DNA of 64,000 nt. Origin: Pseudomonadales bacterium (GTDB taxonomy: Bacteria > Pseudomonadota > Gammaproteobacteria > Pseudomonadales > Ketobacteraceae). The stretch lies in assembly GCA_020062665.1 (NCBI GenBank), contig JAGUVW010000023.1, forward strand, positions 92,837 through 156,836, written 5' to 3'. The notes below the pieces were generated by a model. It was not told the DNA's origin, did no database searches, and worked only from the letters and a program-made list of their open reading frames with translations. A program made the translations under genes and the position numbers. Below, piece by piece: positions 1 to 11,696 of the stretch (position 1 is the stretch's first letter; each line of letters starts with the position of its first letter).

Positions 1-977
1 GTGAGCGCGCCGGAAAACAGATTGCGGCTGAAGGTCTGATACAGAATATTGCCCCAGTAGTAATCATCGAACTGCCGCGACAGCACCGGCGTCATCATCA
101 GCACCACGATGACCGCCAGACTCAGCCAGCCCAGCGCATGGCCCAGCGGCGTGCTCATGAAACGCTTGGTGGCGGCCTCGTGATGAAAGTAATAGAACGC
201 CCCCAGACAGCCGCACAGCAACGCGCCGTAGCGGGTGTAAAGGTTGTCGTACAGCACACTGAAATGATGGGCATGAAAATCCGGATCCATCACGATATGG
301 CTGCCGGGCCGGCTGCGAATCTGTTCATCCCCCATGATCACCGCGAACGTGATCACGAACGACAATCCCAGCATGCCCCACAGCCAGCGCTCGGGATTGC
401 GGAACTTCATCACGAATACCAGCAGCAGCGGATACAGCAGATAAAACTGTTCTTCGATGGCCAGGGTCCAGGTCCAGTTCATGGCCTGTTCCTTGTACGG
501 CAGGAAGTTGTTCACGTAGAGGATGTTGGCCCACAGATTATCGATTTTCAGGTGCTCGCGAGCCTCCGGCCCCATGGTGGAATAGCCCAGCCACACATAG
601 ATGCCGATCGCCAGCCAGTACGCCGGGCTCAGGCGCAGAAAGCGGCGTGAGTAGAAATTCCACATCTGGATCTTGCCGTCGCGATCGATCTGGCGCAGCA
701 GGATGCCGCTGATCAGAAAGCCGCTGATGACGAAGAAAATATCCACGCTCTTGTCGGCATTCCACGCCCACGACCACCACAGCCCGCCCTCTTCGATCAT
801 GTCGATCATGGTGATATCCGGGTGGCTGTTGGTGTAGATGGCAAAGGTGTGGAACACCATGATCATCAGCATCGACAGCGCACGAAAGCCGTCGAGCACC
901 GGGAAATTGCCAGGCGGGCGGACAAACAGCTGCTTGATATTGCGGACAGGCGAGAACGCCGACAACAGGGAACTCAT
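1..977 (-). CDS. Acyltransferase 3 (OafA/YrhL-type) membrane protein, partial
   Basis: This leftward gene starts at an ATG at 977 and runs off the left edge, so its C-terminus is missing. The visible 325 residues have the hallmarks of integral-membrane acyltransferase 3 proteins: an FRALSMLMIMVFHTFA segment near the start carrying the family's HTF-type histidine, DIFFVISGFLISG, and LAIEEQFYLLYPLLL, followed by several hydrophobic helices. Family members move acetyl or other acyl groups from the cytoplasm onto extracellular sugars such as O-antigen, exopolysaccharide or peptidoglycan. No sugar-biosynthesis gene is visible beside it, so the acceptor is unknown. The family call is firm and the substrate is open. 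Confidence 0.85.
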   Translation of the reverse strand, partial: MSSLLSAFSPVRNIKQLFVRPPGNFPVLDGFRALSMLMIMVFHTFAIYTNSHPDITMIDMIEEGGLWWSWAWNADKSVDIFFVISGFLISGILLRQIDRDGKIQMWNFYSRRFLRLSPAYWLAIGIYVWLGYSTMGPEAREHLKIDNLWANILYVNNFLPYKEQAMNWTWTLAIEEQFYLLYPLLLVFVMKFRNPERWLWGMLGLSFVITFAVIMGDEQIRSRPGSHIVMDPDFHAHHFSVLYDNLYTRYGALLCGCLGAFYYFHHEAATKRFMSTPLGHALGWLSLAVIVVLMMTPVLSRQFDDYYWGNILYQTFSRNLFSGAL

Positions 978-1137
978 GGGAATGCCACTTTGGATGATTG
1001 TTATTGTTGTTGGAGCAGGCGAGGTGTGCAGCCCGTAAATATGCGATGCGTTTTTGTACAATTCCGCATTCTAACAACGGGTGATGACCTTTTGGAACGT
1101 TCTAACCAGGAAAAAATCGGCCGTTGTGACCGATCTA

Positions 1138-2940
1138 TCACGACAGGCCGGAAATGGCCGGCGCCACCCGCAGCACTTCCTCGGGGGTGGTGAGACCCGC
1201 CGCCACCTTGTGGGCACCGGACAGGCGCAGGGTGCGCATACCTTCCTTCAGGGCCTGCTTGCGGATGGTGTTGAGTTCTGCCGAATGGCTGATCATGTCC
1301 TTCAATTCCTGGGACAGTACCATGATTTCGTAGATGCCGACCCGGCCCATGTAGCCGGTCTTGCGGCATTCCAGGCAGCCTACCGGCATCTTTACCTTGT
1401 CGGGCAGCTTGCCCTTGAAGGGGCTGATCAGGGTTTCCCAGGCGTCCGGATCGATGTGGGTGTCACGCTTGCAGTGGGGGCACAGGGTACGCACCAGACG
1501 CTGGGCCATCACCCCCAGCAAGGTGGCGGAAATCAGATAGGGCGCCACCCCCAGATCCATCAGACGCACCACAGCGGAGGGCGCATCGTTGGTGTGCAGG
1601 GTGGAAATCACCAGATGCCCGGTGAGCGCCGCCTGGATCGCCATGTTGGCGGTTTCCAGATCACGGATCTCGCCCACCATGATGATGTCCGGATCCTGCC
1701 GCAGCAGCGCCCGCACGCCGTCGGCAAAACCCAGGTCAATGTTGTCCATCACCTGCATCTGGTTGAAGGAGGGCTCCACCATCTCGATGGGATCTTCAAT
1801 GGTGCAGACGTTCACTTCGCGGGTGGCCAGCTGCTTGAGGGTGGAATAGAGCGTGGTGGTCTTGCCCGAGCCGGTGGGGCCGGTGACCAGCACGATGCCG
1901 TTGGGCTGGCTCACCATGTTCTGCCACTTTTCGTAATCCTCGTCGGTGAGGCCCATCTGGGCGGCGCTGCGCACCAGCACTTCCGGGTCGAAAATCCGCA
2001 TCACCATCTTTTCGCCGAACGCCGTGGGCAGGGTGGACAAACGCAGTTCCACCTCCATCCCCTCGCCGCCCTTGGTTTTCAGGCGACCATCCTGGGGCCG
2101 GCGCTTTTCCGCCACATCCATGCGGCCCAGGATCTTGATGCGGCTGGTGACGGCGGCCAGCACGGCGGCGGGCAGCTCGTAGACATCGTGCAGCACGCCA
2201 TCGATGCGGAAGCGGATATTGCCGGTGTCCCGGCGCGGTTCCAGATGAATATCGCTGGCGCGCTGGTCGAAGGCGTACTGTAGCAGCCAGTCCACGATCT
2301 TGACGATGTGCTGGTCGTTGGCGTCCGGTGAAGTCAGTTCGCCCAGCTGCAGCAGCTGCTCGAAATTGGTGACGTTGGACAGCCCGGAGTCCTTGCCCGC
2401 CGCGCCCTTCACCGAGCGGGCCAGGTTGTAGAATTCCAGGGTGAAGCGCTTCAGATCCGCCGGATTGACGATCACCCGCTTGATCTTCTTGCCGCGCAGG
2501 GTCTGTTCCAGGCCATGCTCCCAGTCGGACAGGAAGGGCTGGCCGCTGGCGATGGTGACGGTGTCCTTGTCCACCGCCACGGCCAGGATCTCGTGCCGTT
2601 CGGCGAAGTTGAACGACATGATGGACGTGATGGCAGTGACATCCACCTTGAGCGGATCGATGTGGTACTGGGGCTGGCCGGAGCGCTTGGACAACCAGTC
2701 GGTGAGTTTGTCCAGGGTCAGCTTGTGCTGTTCATCCTGCTGGTCGGTGAGGTTGAACTTGGCCACGAACTGCAGGGGATTCCAGTTGAGCTCGGCCTTT
2801 TCCCGACGCTGGCCGGCGACGAAATTCACGTCGCGTTCGCTGATGCGACCGTCTTCCAGCAGGCCATCCAGCACCCAGCGCACGTCGATGCGGATGCTGG
2901 GTTGCAGGAAGTTGGCTTTTCCGGGCTTGGCGTTGGACAC
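1138..2940 (-). CDS. Stand-alone GspE/PilB-family secretion or pilus ATPase
   Basis: A 600-residue hexameric AAA-type ATPase of the type II secretion / type IV pilus family. The N-terminal 150 residues are a divergent regulatory domain. Walker A (GPTGSGKT) lies at 354-361, the Walker B region with DPDIIMVGEIRD near 415, and a tetracysteine zinc site (CPHC ... CLEC) near 490-525. Translation starts at GTG 2940, the only start codon between the upstream in-frame stop and the conserved region; no good ribosome site is seen. No inner-membrane platform, pseudopilin or secretin gene is nearby, so its partner machine must be encoded elsewhere. It is transcribed divergently from yqhA. PilB, MshE or GspE roles cannot be separated from sequence alone. 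Confidence 0.9.
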   Translation of the reverse strand: MSNAKPGKANFLQPSIRIDVRWVLDGLLEDGRISERDVNFVAGQRREKAELNWNPLQFVAKFNLTDQQDEQHKLTLDKLTDWLSKRSGQPQYHIDPLKVDVTAITSIMSFNFAERHEILAVAVDKDTVTIASGQPFLSDWEHGLEQTLRGKKIKRVIVNPADLKRFTLEFYNLARSVKGAAGKDSGLSNVTNFEQLLQLGELTSPDANDQHIVKIVDWLLQYAFDQRASDIHLEPRRDTGNIRFRIDGVLHDVYELPAAVLAAVTSRIKILGRMDVAEKRRPQDGRLKTKGGEGMEVELRLSTLPTAFGEKMVMRIFDPEVLVRSAAQMGLTDEDYEKWQNMVSQPNGIVLVTGPTGSGKTTTLYSTLKQLATREVNVCTIEDPIEMVEPSFNQMQVMDNIDLGFADGVRALLRQDPDIIMVGEIRDLETANMAIQAALTGHLVISTLHTNDAPSAVVRLMDLGVAPYLISATLLGVMAQRLVRTLCPHCKRDTHIDPDAWETLISPFKGKLPDKVKMPVGCLECRKTGYMGRVGIYEIMVLSQELKDMISHSAELNTIRKQALKEGMRTLRLSGAHKVAAGLTTPEEVLRVAPAISGLS

Positions 2941-3098
2941 GACGGGCGGGTTCTCGCTGGCAAAGGGACCTGAAAATCAATTGTAGTCTCAAGCCTTTAC
3001 CCTAACCAAATCAGCCCTGCCAAATCGTGACCGGGGCCGTAAAATCCGGTATTGTTCGCGCGTTTCTACCCCTTTTCGAACCGTAGTGAGTGGTTGTC

Positions 3099-3629
3099 AT
3101 GGAATCCATCATCGAGAAAATCCTGTACGCCAGCCGCTGGCTGATGGCGCCGGTCTACCTGGGCCTGAGCCTGTTGCTGCTGGCGCTGGCCGTGAAATTC
3201 TTCCAGGAGCTGGCCCACCTGGCCTTCCTGCTGCCGTCCATGAAGGAGCAGGATCTTATCCTGTTCATGCTGACCATGATCGACCTGACCCTGGTGGGCA
3301 GCCTGATCGTGATGGTGATGTTCTCGGGTTACGAGAATTTCGTGTCCCAGATCGACATCAAGGCCGGTGGCGAGAAGCTGTCCTGGCTGGGCAAGATGGA
3401 TTCCGGCTCGCTGAAGCTGAAGCTGTCATCGTCGATCGTGGCGATCTCGGCGATTCATCTGCTGAAGACGTATATGGACTTCAAACCGACCGCCGCCGAC
3501 AGCCCCGAGGAAACCAAGCTGATGTGGCTGCTGATCGTGCATATGGGATTTGTGGTGTCGACCCTGCTCATGGCGGTGATGGACAAGATCGAACGCCAGA
3601 CCAAAATCATGGCCAAAGACTGCGCCTGA
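3099..3629 (+). CDS. yqhA: YqhA family (UPF0114) inner-membrane protein
   Basis: A 176-residue protein closely resembling E. coli YqhA throughout, with the recognisable stretches [36 protein letters not shown] and [13 protein letters not shown]. It has about four membrane helices. Its function is not established. I chose the ATG at 3099, which matches the family N-terminus ([14 protein letters not shown]), over a GTG three codons upstream. A rho-independent terminator follows immediately, so it looks like a single-gene unit. Confidence 0.9.
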   Translation: MESIIEKILYASRWLMAPVYLGLSLLLLALAVKFFQELAHLAFLLPSMKEQDLILFMLTMIDLTLVGSLIVMVMFSGYENFVSQIDIKAGGEKLSWLGKMDSGSLKLKLSSSIVAISAIHLLKTYMDFKPTAADSPEETKLMWLLIVHMGFVVSTLLMAVMDKIERQTKIMAKDCA

Positions 3630-3651
3630 GTATCGCGTCTGAACACACGGC

Positions 3652-3686
3652 AAGGTGAGCCCCGGCTGCCGGGTGCTCACCTTTTT
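3652..3686 (+). terminator. Rho-independent terminator after yqhA
   Basis: AAGGTGAGC (3652-3660) pairs perfectly with GCTCACCTT (3675-3683) around a GC-rich loop, and a run of five T follows on the plus strand. It ends yqhA. The gene converging from the right stops at 3691, so it may also hinder read-through from that side. Confidence 0.85.
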
Positions 3687-3690
3687 CGTA

Positions 3691-5907
3691 TCAGGGGTTG
3701 GCGGGTGCCGGCGGAGCAGCCGGCTCTGACGCGGGCGCCGCCGCTTCCACCTTGTCGCCCCCCAGCACGGTGGCCTTCTGCAGGGATGCCGGCAGGGCGC
3801 CGTCCAGATTGCCGTTGAACCAGCACAGGCCCAGCACCAGAATCACTGCCAGCACGCCATAGAGTTTCCACGGCCGCTTCTTCTCGGCGAAGGGGTCCAC
3901 CGCGTCCAGCGTGGCATCCTTGGGCAATACGGCCAGCCGGGTGAGCGAAGCACCAAACGGCAGGTTGACCCGGGCGTGGGCGTTGACGGCCCAGCCATTG
4001 GCATCCAGGATCGGCCCCACATTGCGCTGACGCAGCTTGAGCCAGGCAATCAGCATGGAGGGGCCGGAAATCAGCAGCACCAGGCCCAGCACGCCCAGCG
4101 GCATCCAGAATCCCAGGCCGAAGAAGGCTTGCAGCAAGGCCCCCAATGCCGCCGTAATACCGCCGACGGCAACACCCAATGCAGCGACCACACCCACATC
4201 GAATTTCTTCGGTGCCACCGCATCCGCCTTGCCGGTGGTGGCCGCCGTACCGACCTTGTCCGCCGCTCCGGTCAGCATGGTGCTGGAAGAGGCTTCGCCG
4301 GCGGCCGCCCGCTTGGCCACCTGCTCTTCGATGAAGCGGATCAGTTTCTTGTAGGGACTCCAGAACGCCTGACGAATGGAGATGGGGTTTTCCACCAGTT
4401 TGGTGACGGTGGCATCCCAGTCTTTGCCGTCGCGATCGTAGAAAATGCCGTTGCGGCCCACCATCAGATTGTCGCAGTCGCCGTTGGTGAAGGCGGCGGC
4501 GATCGTCATCTTCTCGCCGGTGGCCTTGCGCACACAGTCGCAGTACACCAGGTAGGCGCGGGACAACGGCGCCATCACCGCATGCCTGGCCACATCCTCC
4601 ACCCGCAGACAGAGTTCCGCCGCGCGCTGATCCAGGTACAGGGTGCCCACCTGGAAGATGGCCGGTGACTTGCGCTGGTAGAACTGCTGGAAGCTGACGA
4701 AGTTGATCGCCAGCGCATGCAGGTCGCGCACGTAGCGCACCAGCCGCTCCACCGACGCGATGGCGTTGGCGGTGGATTCCTGGGCTTTTTCCTTGTCGAA
4801 CAGGGGGGCGAGCAGCTGATCGCCACCGGGCGCGGCCAGCGCGCGCAGACGTTCGATGCCCAGTTTTTCCACCACCGCGCCGGCCTTGGCGCCCTGCCAG
4901 GCTTCGAACTGACCCAGGCGGGACTTGATGTCATGCCATTGGGCCTGGGTGAGTTCGCTGATGTCACCCAGCAGAGGCTTCACGACCTTGGCGGTGAAGG
5001 TATCGAGCGCGCCGGTCCAGGCGGGGTTGATGCCTTTCTTCAGCGGCAACGGCGTGGCGGAATCGATGTGGGCCAGGGGCAGGCAGCGGATTTCGTCGCT
5101 GGTGATCTGCAGGTCTTTCACCGCGAGGGCGAAGTATTCCTTTTCTTCCCGGTTGAGGGCGGCGATGGCGCGGGCATCGAAGGCGGCCAGCTCGCAGCGC
5201 ACGAAGAAATCGTCGATCTTGGCGCGCACGGCATTGAGGGCGTCGAGGGCGGCGGCGGTGTCAGCCTGCAGCGGCAGCAGCGCGGTGTCGGCGGCGGCCT
5301 TGTCGTACCAGGCAACGTACTCACCGGCCGCCTTGAAGAATTCGGCGGTTTTTTCCGCGTTGACACCGGGTTTGCCGGAGCGGTCGTCGACACCGCCCAC
5401 GGTGGCGAGGATGTCGGTGATCAGGGCCTTGGCGTCGTCGCTGTCGGCGGATTCCACCGGCAGCACACCATCACCATTGAAGCGCATGGCATTGAAGGCT
5501 TTCAGTGCGTCGGCGGTTTCAGCCACGCTGATGGCCGGCGCGCCCGCCTTGCCCAGTCCTTCCAGCACGGTTTTGGCGGCGTGCAGCACCAGCTTGCCTT
5601 CGTCGCTATCGGCGTTGATCGCATTGAGCGGCAGTTCCGCCGGGGCTTTCAGCAGATCATCGGGATTCTTCAGCAGCTTGCCGGCCCATTTGACGGCGCC
5701 GATCAGTTCATTGGCGCGGATGCGGCCATCGCCATCGCTGTCGATCAGCGCCAGGGTACGGGCATCGAACACCAGCCCGGTGGTGGGGCACGCCAGCGCC
5801 ACCCAGAGTTTCTGATCCAGTTGATCGATATTGAGCAGATCTGCGCCGGATTTGAAGCGCACCTGATTGAAGCCGCCTGCGCGGAAAAAACTGAAGCTGT
5901 GACTCAT
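3691..5907 (-). CDS. EF-hand-like protein of unknown function with C-terminal membrane segments
   Basis: About 738 residues. The N-terminal part carries an EF-hand-like loop, IDSDGDGRIRANEL (about residue 50), with acidic ligands at the expected calcium-loop positions. The middle is an acidic, alanine-rich, soluble-looking region. The last 160 residues contain two hydrophobic hairpins (VVAALGVAVGGITAALGALL ... MPLGVLGLVLLISGPSMLIA) and one further helix (LYGVLAVILVLGLCWF), ending in an Ala/Pro-rich tail. The ATG at 5907 is preferred because GGGGAT lies just upstream; a TTG at 5934 would add nine residues. I do not recognise an enzymatic motif. The topology suggests a membrane-anchored protein with a possible calcium-responsive domain, which is inference. 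Confidence 0.75.
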   Translation of the reverse strand: MSHSFSFFRAGGFNQVRFKSGADLLNIDQLDQKLWVALACPTTGLVFDARTLALIDSDGDGRIRANELIGAVKWAGKLLKNPDDLLKAPAELPLNAINADSDEGKLVLHAAKTVLEGLGKAGAPAISVAETADALKAFNAMRFNGDGVLPVESADSDDAKALITDILATVGGVDDRSGKPGVNAEKTAEFFKAAGEYVAWYDKAAADTALLPLQADTAAALDALNAVRAKIDDFFVRCELAAFDARAIAALNREEKEYFALAVKDLQITSDEIRCLPLAHIDSATPLPLKKGINPAWTGALDTFTAKVVKPLLGDISELTQAQWHDIKSRLGQFEAWQGAKAGAVVEKLGIERLRALAAPGGDQLLAPLFDKEKAQESTANAIASVERLVRYVRDLHALAINFVSFQQFYQRKSPAIFQVGTLYLDQRAAELCLRVEDVARHAVMAPLSRAYLVYCDCVRKATGEKMTIAAAFTNGDCDNLMVGRNGIFYDRDGKDWDATVTKLVENPISIRQAFWSPYKKLIRFIEEQVAKRAAAGEASSSTMLTGAADKVGTAATTGKADAVAPKKFDVGVVAALGVAVGGITAALGALLQAFFGLGFWMPLGVLGLVLLISGPSMLIAWLKLRQRNVGPILDANGWAVNAHARVNLPFGASLTRLAVLPKDATLDAVDPFAEKKRPWKLYGVLAVILVLGLCWFNGNLDGALPASLQKATVLGGDKVEAAAPASEPAAPPAPANP

Positions 5908-6070
5908 GGTGTGATCCCCGGATGCTTCGTCCAATGAACGGTGTTGTGATGGGATAAGTCTGGGGCAGCGTAATCCGTCTGCTCAGGTTTTGCCAGTGTC
6001 CGGCGGGGGCAGCCTGCTGCCGCACCCAAGGGGCGACGTGATCAGGCCGCGATGGAGGGAATGTTACGCT

Positions 6071-7243
6071 TCAGAACAGTTCGGTACTGCCGGCACCATC
6101 ATTGCGGCCGGCACCGACGGTCAGCGCCGCGCCGGATGCAATGATTTCCCGCTCCAGCCGGGTCAGTTCTTCCAGCACTTTCTGGCTGGCACTTTCCATT
6201 TTTTCCAGCGCGGCGATGGCATCCTGATGTTTGTTCTGTTCCAGCAGATGCAGCGCGGCGATGCCGTTATCGTGCACCTGCTTGTGCGGCTCTTCCAGGG
6301 TGCGGAAGGCCTTGAGGGCGTGATAACTCTTCTTGCCGTCACCCTGGTAATACCATTTGCCCAGCCGGCACTGGTGGTGATCGGAAAATTCAGCGATGGC
6401 TTTGTTGGAAAGCTGCCAGTAACGGCGATACACCTCGGCCTTCCACACCACGTGATCGAGTTTCACCGTCTGGATGAAACTTTTTTCCGCCGAAATCGCA
6501 ATGGCCGAGGACATGGTCTGAGCCAGGTGAACAAAATCATCCACGGTGCCCAGCACCTGGCCAGTGGTACTGGACAGCGCCCGGCTGGTTTCGCCGGTGG
6601 CGGCGATGCGATCGGACACGCTTTGGGTTTTCTGGCCGATCACCGTTACCAGACTGGTGATCTCGGCCGAGGCGCTGGCGGATTTCTTGGCAAGATTGCG
6701 CACTTCATCCGCCACTACTGCAAAGCCACGCCCCTGCTCACCGGCGCGGGCGGCTTCGATGGCAGCGTTGAGTGCCAGCAGATTGGTCTGGTCGGAAATC
6801 TCCTTGATCTGGGCGACAAATTTTTCGATCTGGGCGCCGGCATCCGCCAGCTCCTTCACACCGGTGGTGACTTCGCCGGTCTTGCCGTCCATCACGATCA
6901 GCGCCGACGCGACACCGCCCAGAATGGATTTGATCTGTTCGTAATCCACCGTGGAATCGGACAGTTTGATGCGCTGCTGGCGCGCTTCGGCGGCGCTTTC
7001 GGCCACGGTGTGACGAATCGTGTCGATGGTGTCCGCCGTGGCAAACCACAGCTGACGCAGGCGCGCTTCTTCATCCAGCTGATGGTGAATGTACTGACGC
7101 TGCAGATCCGCCACCTGCTTGATTTTGCGAAACAGCTGCAGCTCCCGCTCCACGGCGGTGAGTTGCGCCTGCAGCCGCTGCACCTCCGGCGCCACCACGT
7201 TAGCTGCCGGTGACTGACCGAACCATGTGTGCCAAAACGCCAT
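6071..7243 (-). CDS. Cytoplasmic methyl-accepting chemotaxis protein with C-terminal CZB domain
   Basis: A 390-residue chemoreceptor without a clear transmembrane segment. A coiled-coil N-terminus leads into the conserved MCP hairpin tip ([27 protein letters not shown], about residues 168-195). The C-terminal 110 residues match the chemoreceptor zinc-binding (CZB) domain: [15 protein letters not shown] and EEPHKQVH supply the His/Cys ligands. CZB receptors sense zinc or oxidants such as hypochlorous acid in studied bacteria. Absence of membrane anchors implies a cytoplasmic sensor. No che genes are in the window. It lies 86 bp downstream of fadH on the same strand, which may be coincidental. 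Confidence 0.92.
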   Translation of the reverse strand: MAFWHTWFGQSPAANVVAPEVQRLQAQLTAVERELQLFRKIKQVADLQRQYIHHQLDEEARLRQLWFATADTIDTIRHTVAESAAEARQQRIKLSDSTVDYEQIKSILGGVASALIVMDGKTGEVTTGVKELADAGAQIEKFVAQIKEISDQTNLLALNAAIEAARAGEQGRGFAVVADEVRNLAKKSASASAEITSLVTVIGQKTQSVSDRIAATGETSRALSSTTGQVLGTVDDFVHLAQTMSSAIAISAEKSFIQTVKLDHVVWKAEVYRRYWQLSNKAIAEFSDHHQCRLGKWYYQGDGKKSYHALKAFRTLEEPHKQVHDNGIAALHLLEQNKHQDAIAALEKMESASQKVLEELTRLEREIIASGAALTVGAGRNDGAGSTELF

Positions 7244-7329
7244 CGTGCTTCTATCCCTGCCGGTGCAACGGTGCAGCCGGTCAACCGAAATCCCCTTTCA
7301 GTATAGGCAAAATAATCAAGCCGACGCTG

Positions 7330-9435
<2,106 letters not shown>

Positions 9436-9629
9436 TCAGCGGCAATGACGCCAACTGCCAAAAAGCTGGACAGTCCTGACACACGGGGCAGTTTTTTCGA
9501 CACCAGGCGGATCTGCGAAATTTGGCATGGATCAACATTCCGGCTCAGGCATGGTGTTAGGGTACCTGCACGCACGCGGAGGATCCGCTGCCTGAATCAA
9601 GACCATTTCATTCACTGAGGATACTGCAC

Positions 9630-9905
9630 ATGAAAAAACACATTGCTTTGGCTGCACTGCTGGCTGCAGTCACACTGACTGGTTGCGCCACCACCTCTGA
9701 ACTGGCGGAAGTACGCGCGATGGCAGAAAAGGCCCAGGCCACTGCCGACGCCGCCCAAACCACTGCCAACGGTGCCAAGGCCACTGCGGATCAGGCCATG
9801 GCCACCGCCAATGCCGCGTCTGCCAAGGCTGATTCCGCCGAAGCCACTGCCAATCAGGTCAACGAGAAAGTCGACCGCATGTTCAAGAAATCCATGATGA
9901 AGTGA
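9630..9905 (+). CDS. Lpp/OprI-like alanine-zipper murein lipoprotein
   Basis: A 91-residue lipoprotein. The signal peptide ends in the lipobox LTGC with Cys19 as the predicted lipidated residue. The mature part is almost entirely heptad repeats of the type A-x-A-T-A-[DN]-x (residues about 34-80), six in a row, predicting a trimeric alanine coiled coil as in Lpp and OprI. It ends in Lys, the residue that Lpp links covalently to peptidoglycan. Two L,D-transpeptidase genes follow at once, the enzyme family that makes this link. The ATG is preceded by TGAGGA about 9 nt upstream. Sequence similarity is low-complexity, so orthology to Lpp is inferred from layout. Confidence 0.85.
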   Translation: MKKHIALAALLAAVTLTGCATTSELAEVRAMAEKAQATADAAQTTANGAKATADQAMATANAASAKADSAEATANQVNEKVDRMFKKSMMK

Positions 9906-9915
9906 TTACCGGACA

Positions 9916-9935
9916 GGGGCCGGCAACCCGGCCCC
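9916..9935. terminator. Hairpin between convergent lipoprotein and transpeptidase genes
   Basis: GGGGCCGG (9916-9923), loop CAAC, CCGGCCCC (9928-9935): a perfect 8-bp stem between the stop codons of two convergent genes. No T-run follows on either side, so it may act as a weak bidirectional terminator or RNA 3'-end protector. Confidence 0.5.
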
Positions 9936-9936
9936 G

Positions 9937-10512
9937 TCATTCCCGGATGATCACCCGCATGCCCATCCGCACATAGCGAGCCAGCGCGTGAATCTGCTGG
10001 TTATCCAGCGCCACACAGCCTTCCGTCCAGTTGAAATCGCGGTGCACCTTGAGACTGCCACGCCCGATCCCGTGAATGCCGATCATGCCCCCCAGCGGCG
10101 TGTCCTGCGGCGGCGGCTTGCCGCGCCATTCCGCCAGGGCGATGCGCTCGTGTTCCTGCGGCGTGATTTTGCCGGCTGCCAGGGCCAGGCTGGCATGGGC
10201 CACTGTAGGGTAATTCAGGCGGAAAAACAGGGTATAGTTGCTCTGGTGATTGATGGCGTCGATGTGGAATTCACCTGTGGGGGTGCTGGTGTCGCCGCGA
10301 TAGTGCACAGGCTTGGGGCCGAGCCGGCCCAGGGCGATGTCGTCGAAGCGGGCCTCCACCGTGGTTTCACCCCGCATCACACTGAGCGTGCGGGCGGTGG
10401 CATCCACCAGCAGCCAGCGTTCACTGGGCAGGATCAGGGCAGACTGGGCGTGGAGCAGCGGCGACAGGCAGCACAGCAGGATAAACGACAGAACCGACTT
10501 CAGTTTCTTCAT
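9937..10512 (-). CDS. YafK-like L,D-transpeptidase (YkuD domain)
   Basis: A 191-residue exported protein with a signal peptide ending near HAQS (about residue 23). The YkuD catalytic pattern is seen as GIHGIGRG (His147) and TEGCVAL (Cys166), the nucleophile. Such enzymes cleave or form links at meso-diaminopimelate residues in the periplasm; E. coli YafK (DpaA) instead detaches Lpp from peptidoglycan, and the compact size and TEGC form resemble YafK. It converges on the Lpp-like gene and diverges from a second transpeptidase only 29 bp away. Whether it attaches or removes lipoprotein cannot be told from sequence. Confidence 0.85.
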   Translation of the reverse strand: MKKLKSVLSFILLCCLSPLLHAQSALILPSERWLLVDATARTLSVMRGETTVEARFDDIALGRLGPKPVHYRGDTSTPTGEFHIDAINHQSNYTLFFRLNYPTVAHASLALAAGKITPQEHERIALAEWRGKPPPQDTPLGGMIGIHGIGRGSLKVHRDFNWTEGCVALDNQQIHALARYVRMGMRVIIRE

Positions 10513-10541
10513 AACACAGGCCAGTACAGCGGCAGGACAGC

Positions 10542-11696
10542 ATGAGCAGACAGCAGTTTCGATACTTTCAGTGTAAGCGATGGCTGGCGACCCTGATGTT
10601 TTTTTCCCTGCTGCTGCCGGCGGCGCCCGCCAGTGCCCTGCGCTTCGAGTTGCCGGAGGATGGTTCCACCGTGGTGGGCGCGCCCAAGAAGGTGATTCCC
10701 CAGGGCCGCAACACCCTGCTGGACATCGCCCGCCATTTCGAGCTGGGCTACCACGAAATCACCCTGGCCAATCCCAAGGTGGACGTGTGGGTGCCCGAAG
10801 TGCACGGCGAGATCGTGATTCCCACCCAGTTCATCCTGCCGCCCAAGCCCTGGACGGGGGTGATCATCAACATTCCCCAGCGCCGCCTGTTTTATTTTCC
10901 CAAGCCGGCCAAGGGCGAAAAGCCTGCGGTGATCACCTTTCCCATCAGCATCGCGCGGGACGGCTGGTCGACCCCCCTGGGGGACACCAAAATCGTCGGC
11001 AAGCACAAGGATCCGGCCTGGTGGGTGCCGAAAAGCATCCGCGAGGAACACAAGGCCGCCGGCGACGAGAACTTTCCCGAATACTTTCCCCCCGGCCCCA
11101 ACAACCCGATGGGCATGCTGGCGGTGGGTCTGGGCTTCAAGAGCATCTTCATTCACGGCACCAACAAGCCCTGGGGCCTGGGCATGCGCACCAGCCACGG
11201 CTGCCTGCACCTGTATCCGGAAAATGCGGTGACGTTTTTCGATTTGATTGCGGTGGGCGAAGCGGTGCGGGTGATCGACGAGCCGGTGCTGGTGGGCGTG
11301 AAAGGGCGTCAGCTGGTGATGGCCCACTACGAGGCGATAGCGGAATACGACACCAGCCAGCAGCCCATGACCCGGGCGGTGGTGGCGCTGGCGCCCTACC
11401 TGCAGCGGGCGGTGCAGCCCCGTGCGCGGCCCGACGATCCTGCGCCGGTCAGCCATGATGTGGACTGGGATCGGGTGAAGCAGGTGCTGGCCCAGTATCA
11501 GGTGTTGCCGGTATCGGTGTCCCCCGCTGGCGACACGCTGGAGGACATGCTCGATCCGCTGGTGCCGGAGCCCTACACCGAGGAACCCTTCGGCGTGGAT
11601 GCCAACAACGCCATGCCGCCCCAGCGCCGCCAGCCCGGCGTGCAGGCCGATGGCAACGACCCGACCCTGGTGCCCACCGATCCGGCAGTGCCCTGA
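10542..11696 (+). CDS. ErfK/YbiS-type L,D-transpeptidase with LysM-like N-terminus
   Basis: A 384-residue periplasmic protein. An N-terminal hydrophobic signal (residues 13-32) is followed by a LysM-like segment (NTLLDIARHFELGYHEI, about 57-73) and the YkuD domain with IHGTNKPWGLG (His205) and SHGCLHL (His219, Cys221). The last 120 residues are Pro/Asp-rich. In E. coli this class (ErfK, YbiS, YcfS) attaches Braun lipoprotein to peptidoglycan, fitting the Lpp-like gene 640 bp away. AGGACAG precedes the ATG. Because only 29 bp separate it from the divergent transpeptidase, its promoter must lie partly inside that gene. Confidence 0.9.
   Translation: MSRQQFRYFQCKRWLATLMFFSLLLPAAPASALRFELPEDGSTVVGAPKKVIPQGRNTLLDIARHFELGYHEITLANPKVDVWVPEVHGEIVIPTQFILPPKPWTGVIINIPQRRLFYFPKPAKGEKPAVITFPISIARDGWSTPLGDTKIVGKHKDPAWWVPKSIREEHKAAGDENFPEYFPPGPNNPMGMLAVGLGFKSIFIHGTNKPWGLGMRTSHGCLHLYPENAVTFFDLIAVGEAVRVIDEPVLVGVKGRQLVMAHYEAIAEYDTSQQPMTRAVVALAPYLQRAVQPRARPDDPAPVSHDVDWDRVKQVLAQYQVLPVSVSPAGDTLEDMLDPLVPEPYTEEPFGVDANNAMPPQRRQPGVQADGNDPTLVPTDPAVP

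Noticed and set aside
1081..2283. 400-codon open frame opposite the GspE-like ATPase
   Set aside because: Gly/His/Gln-rich translation typical of antisense frames, while the other strand shows intact Walker and zinc motifs.
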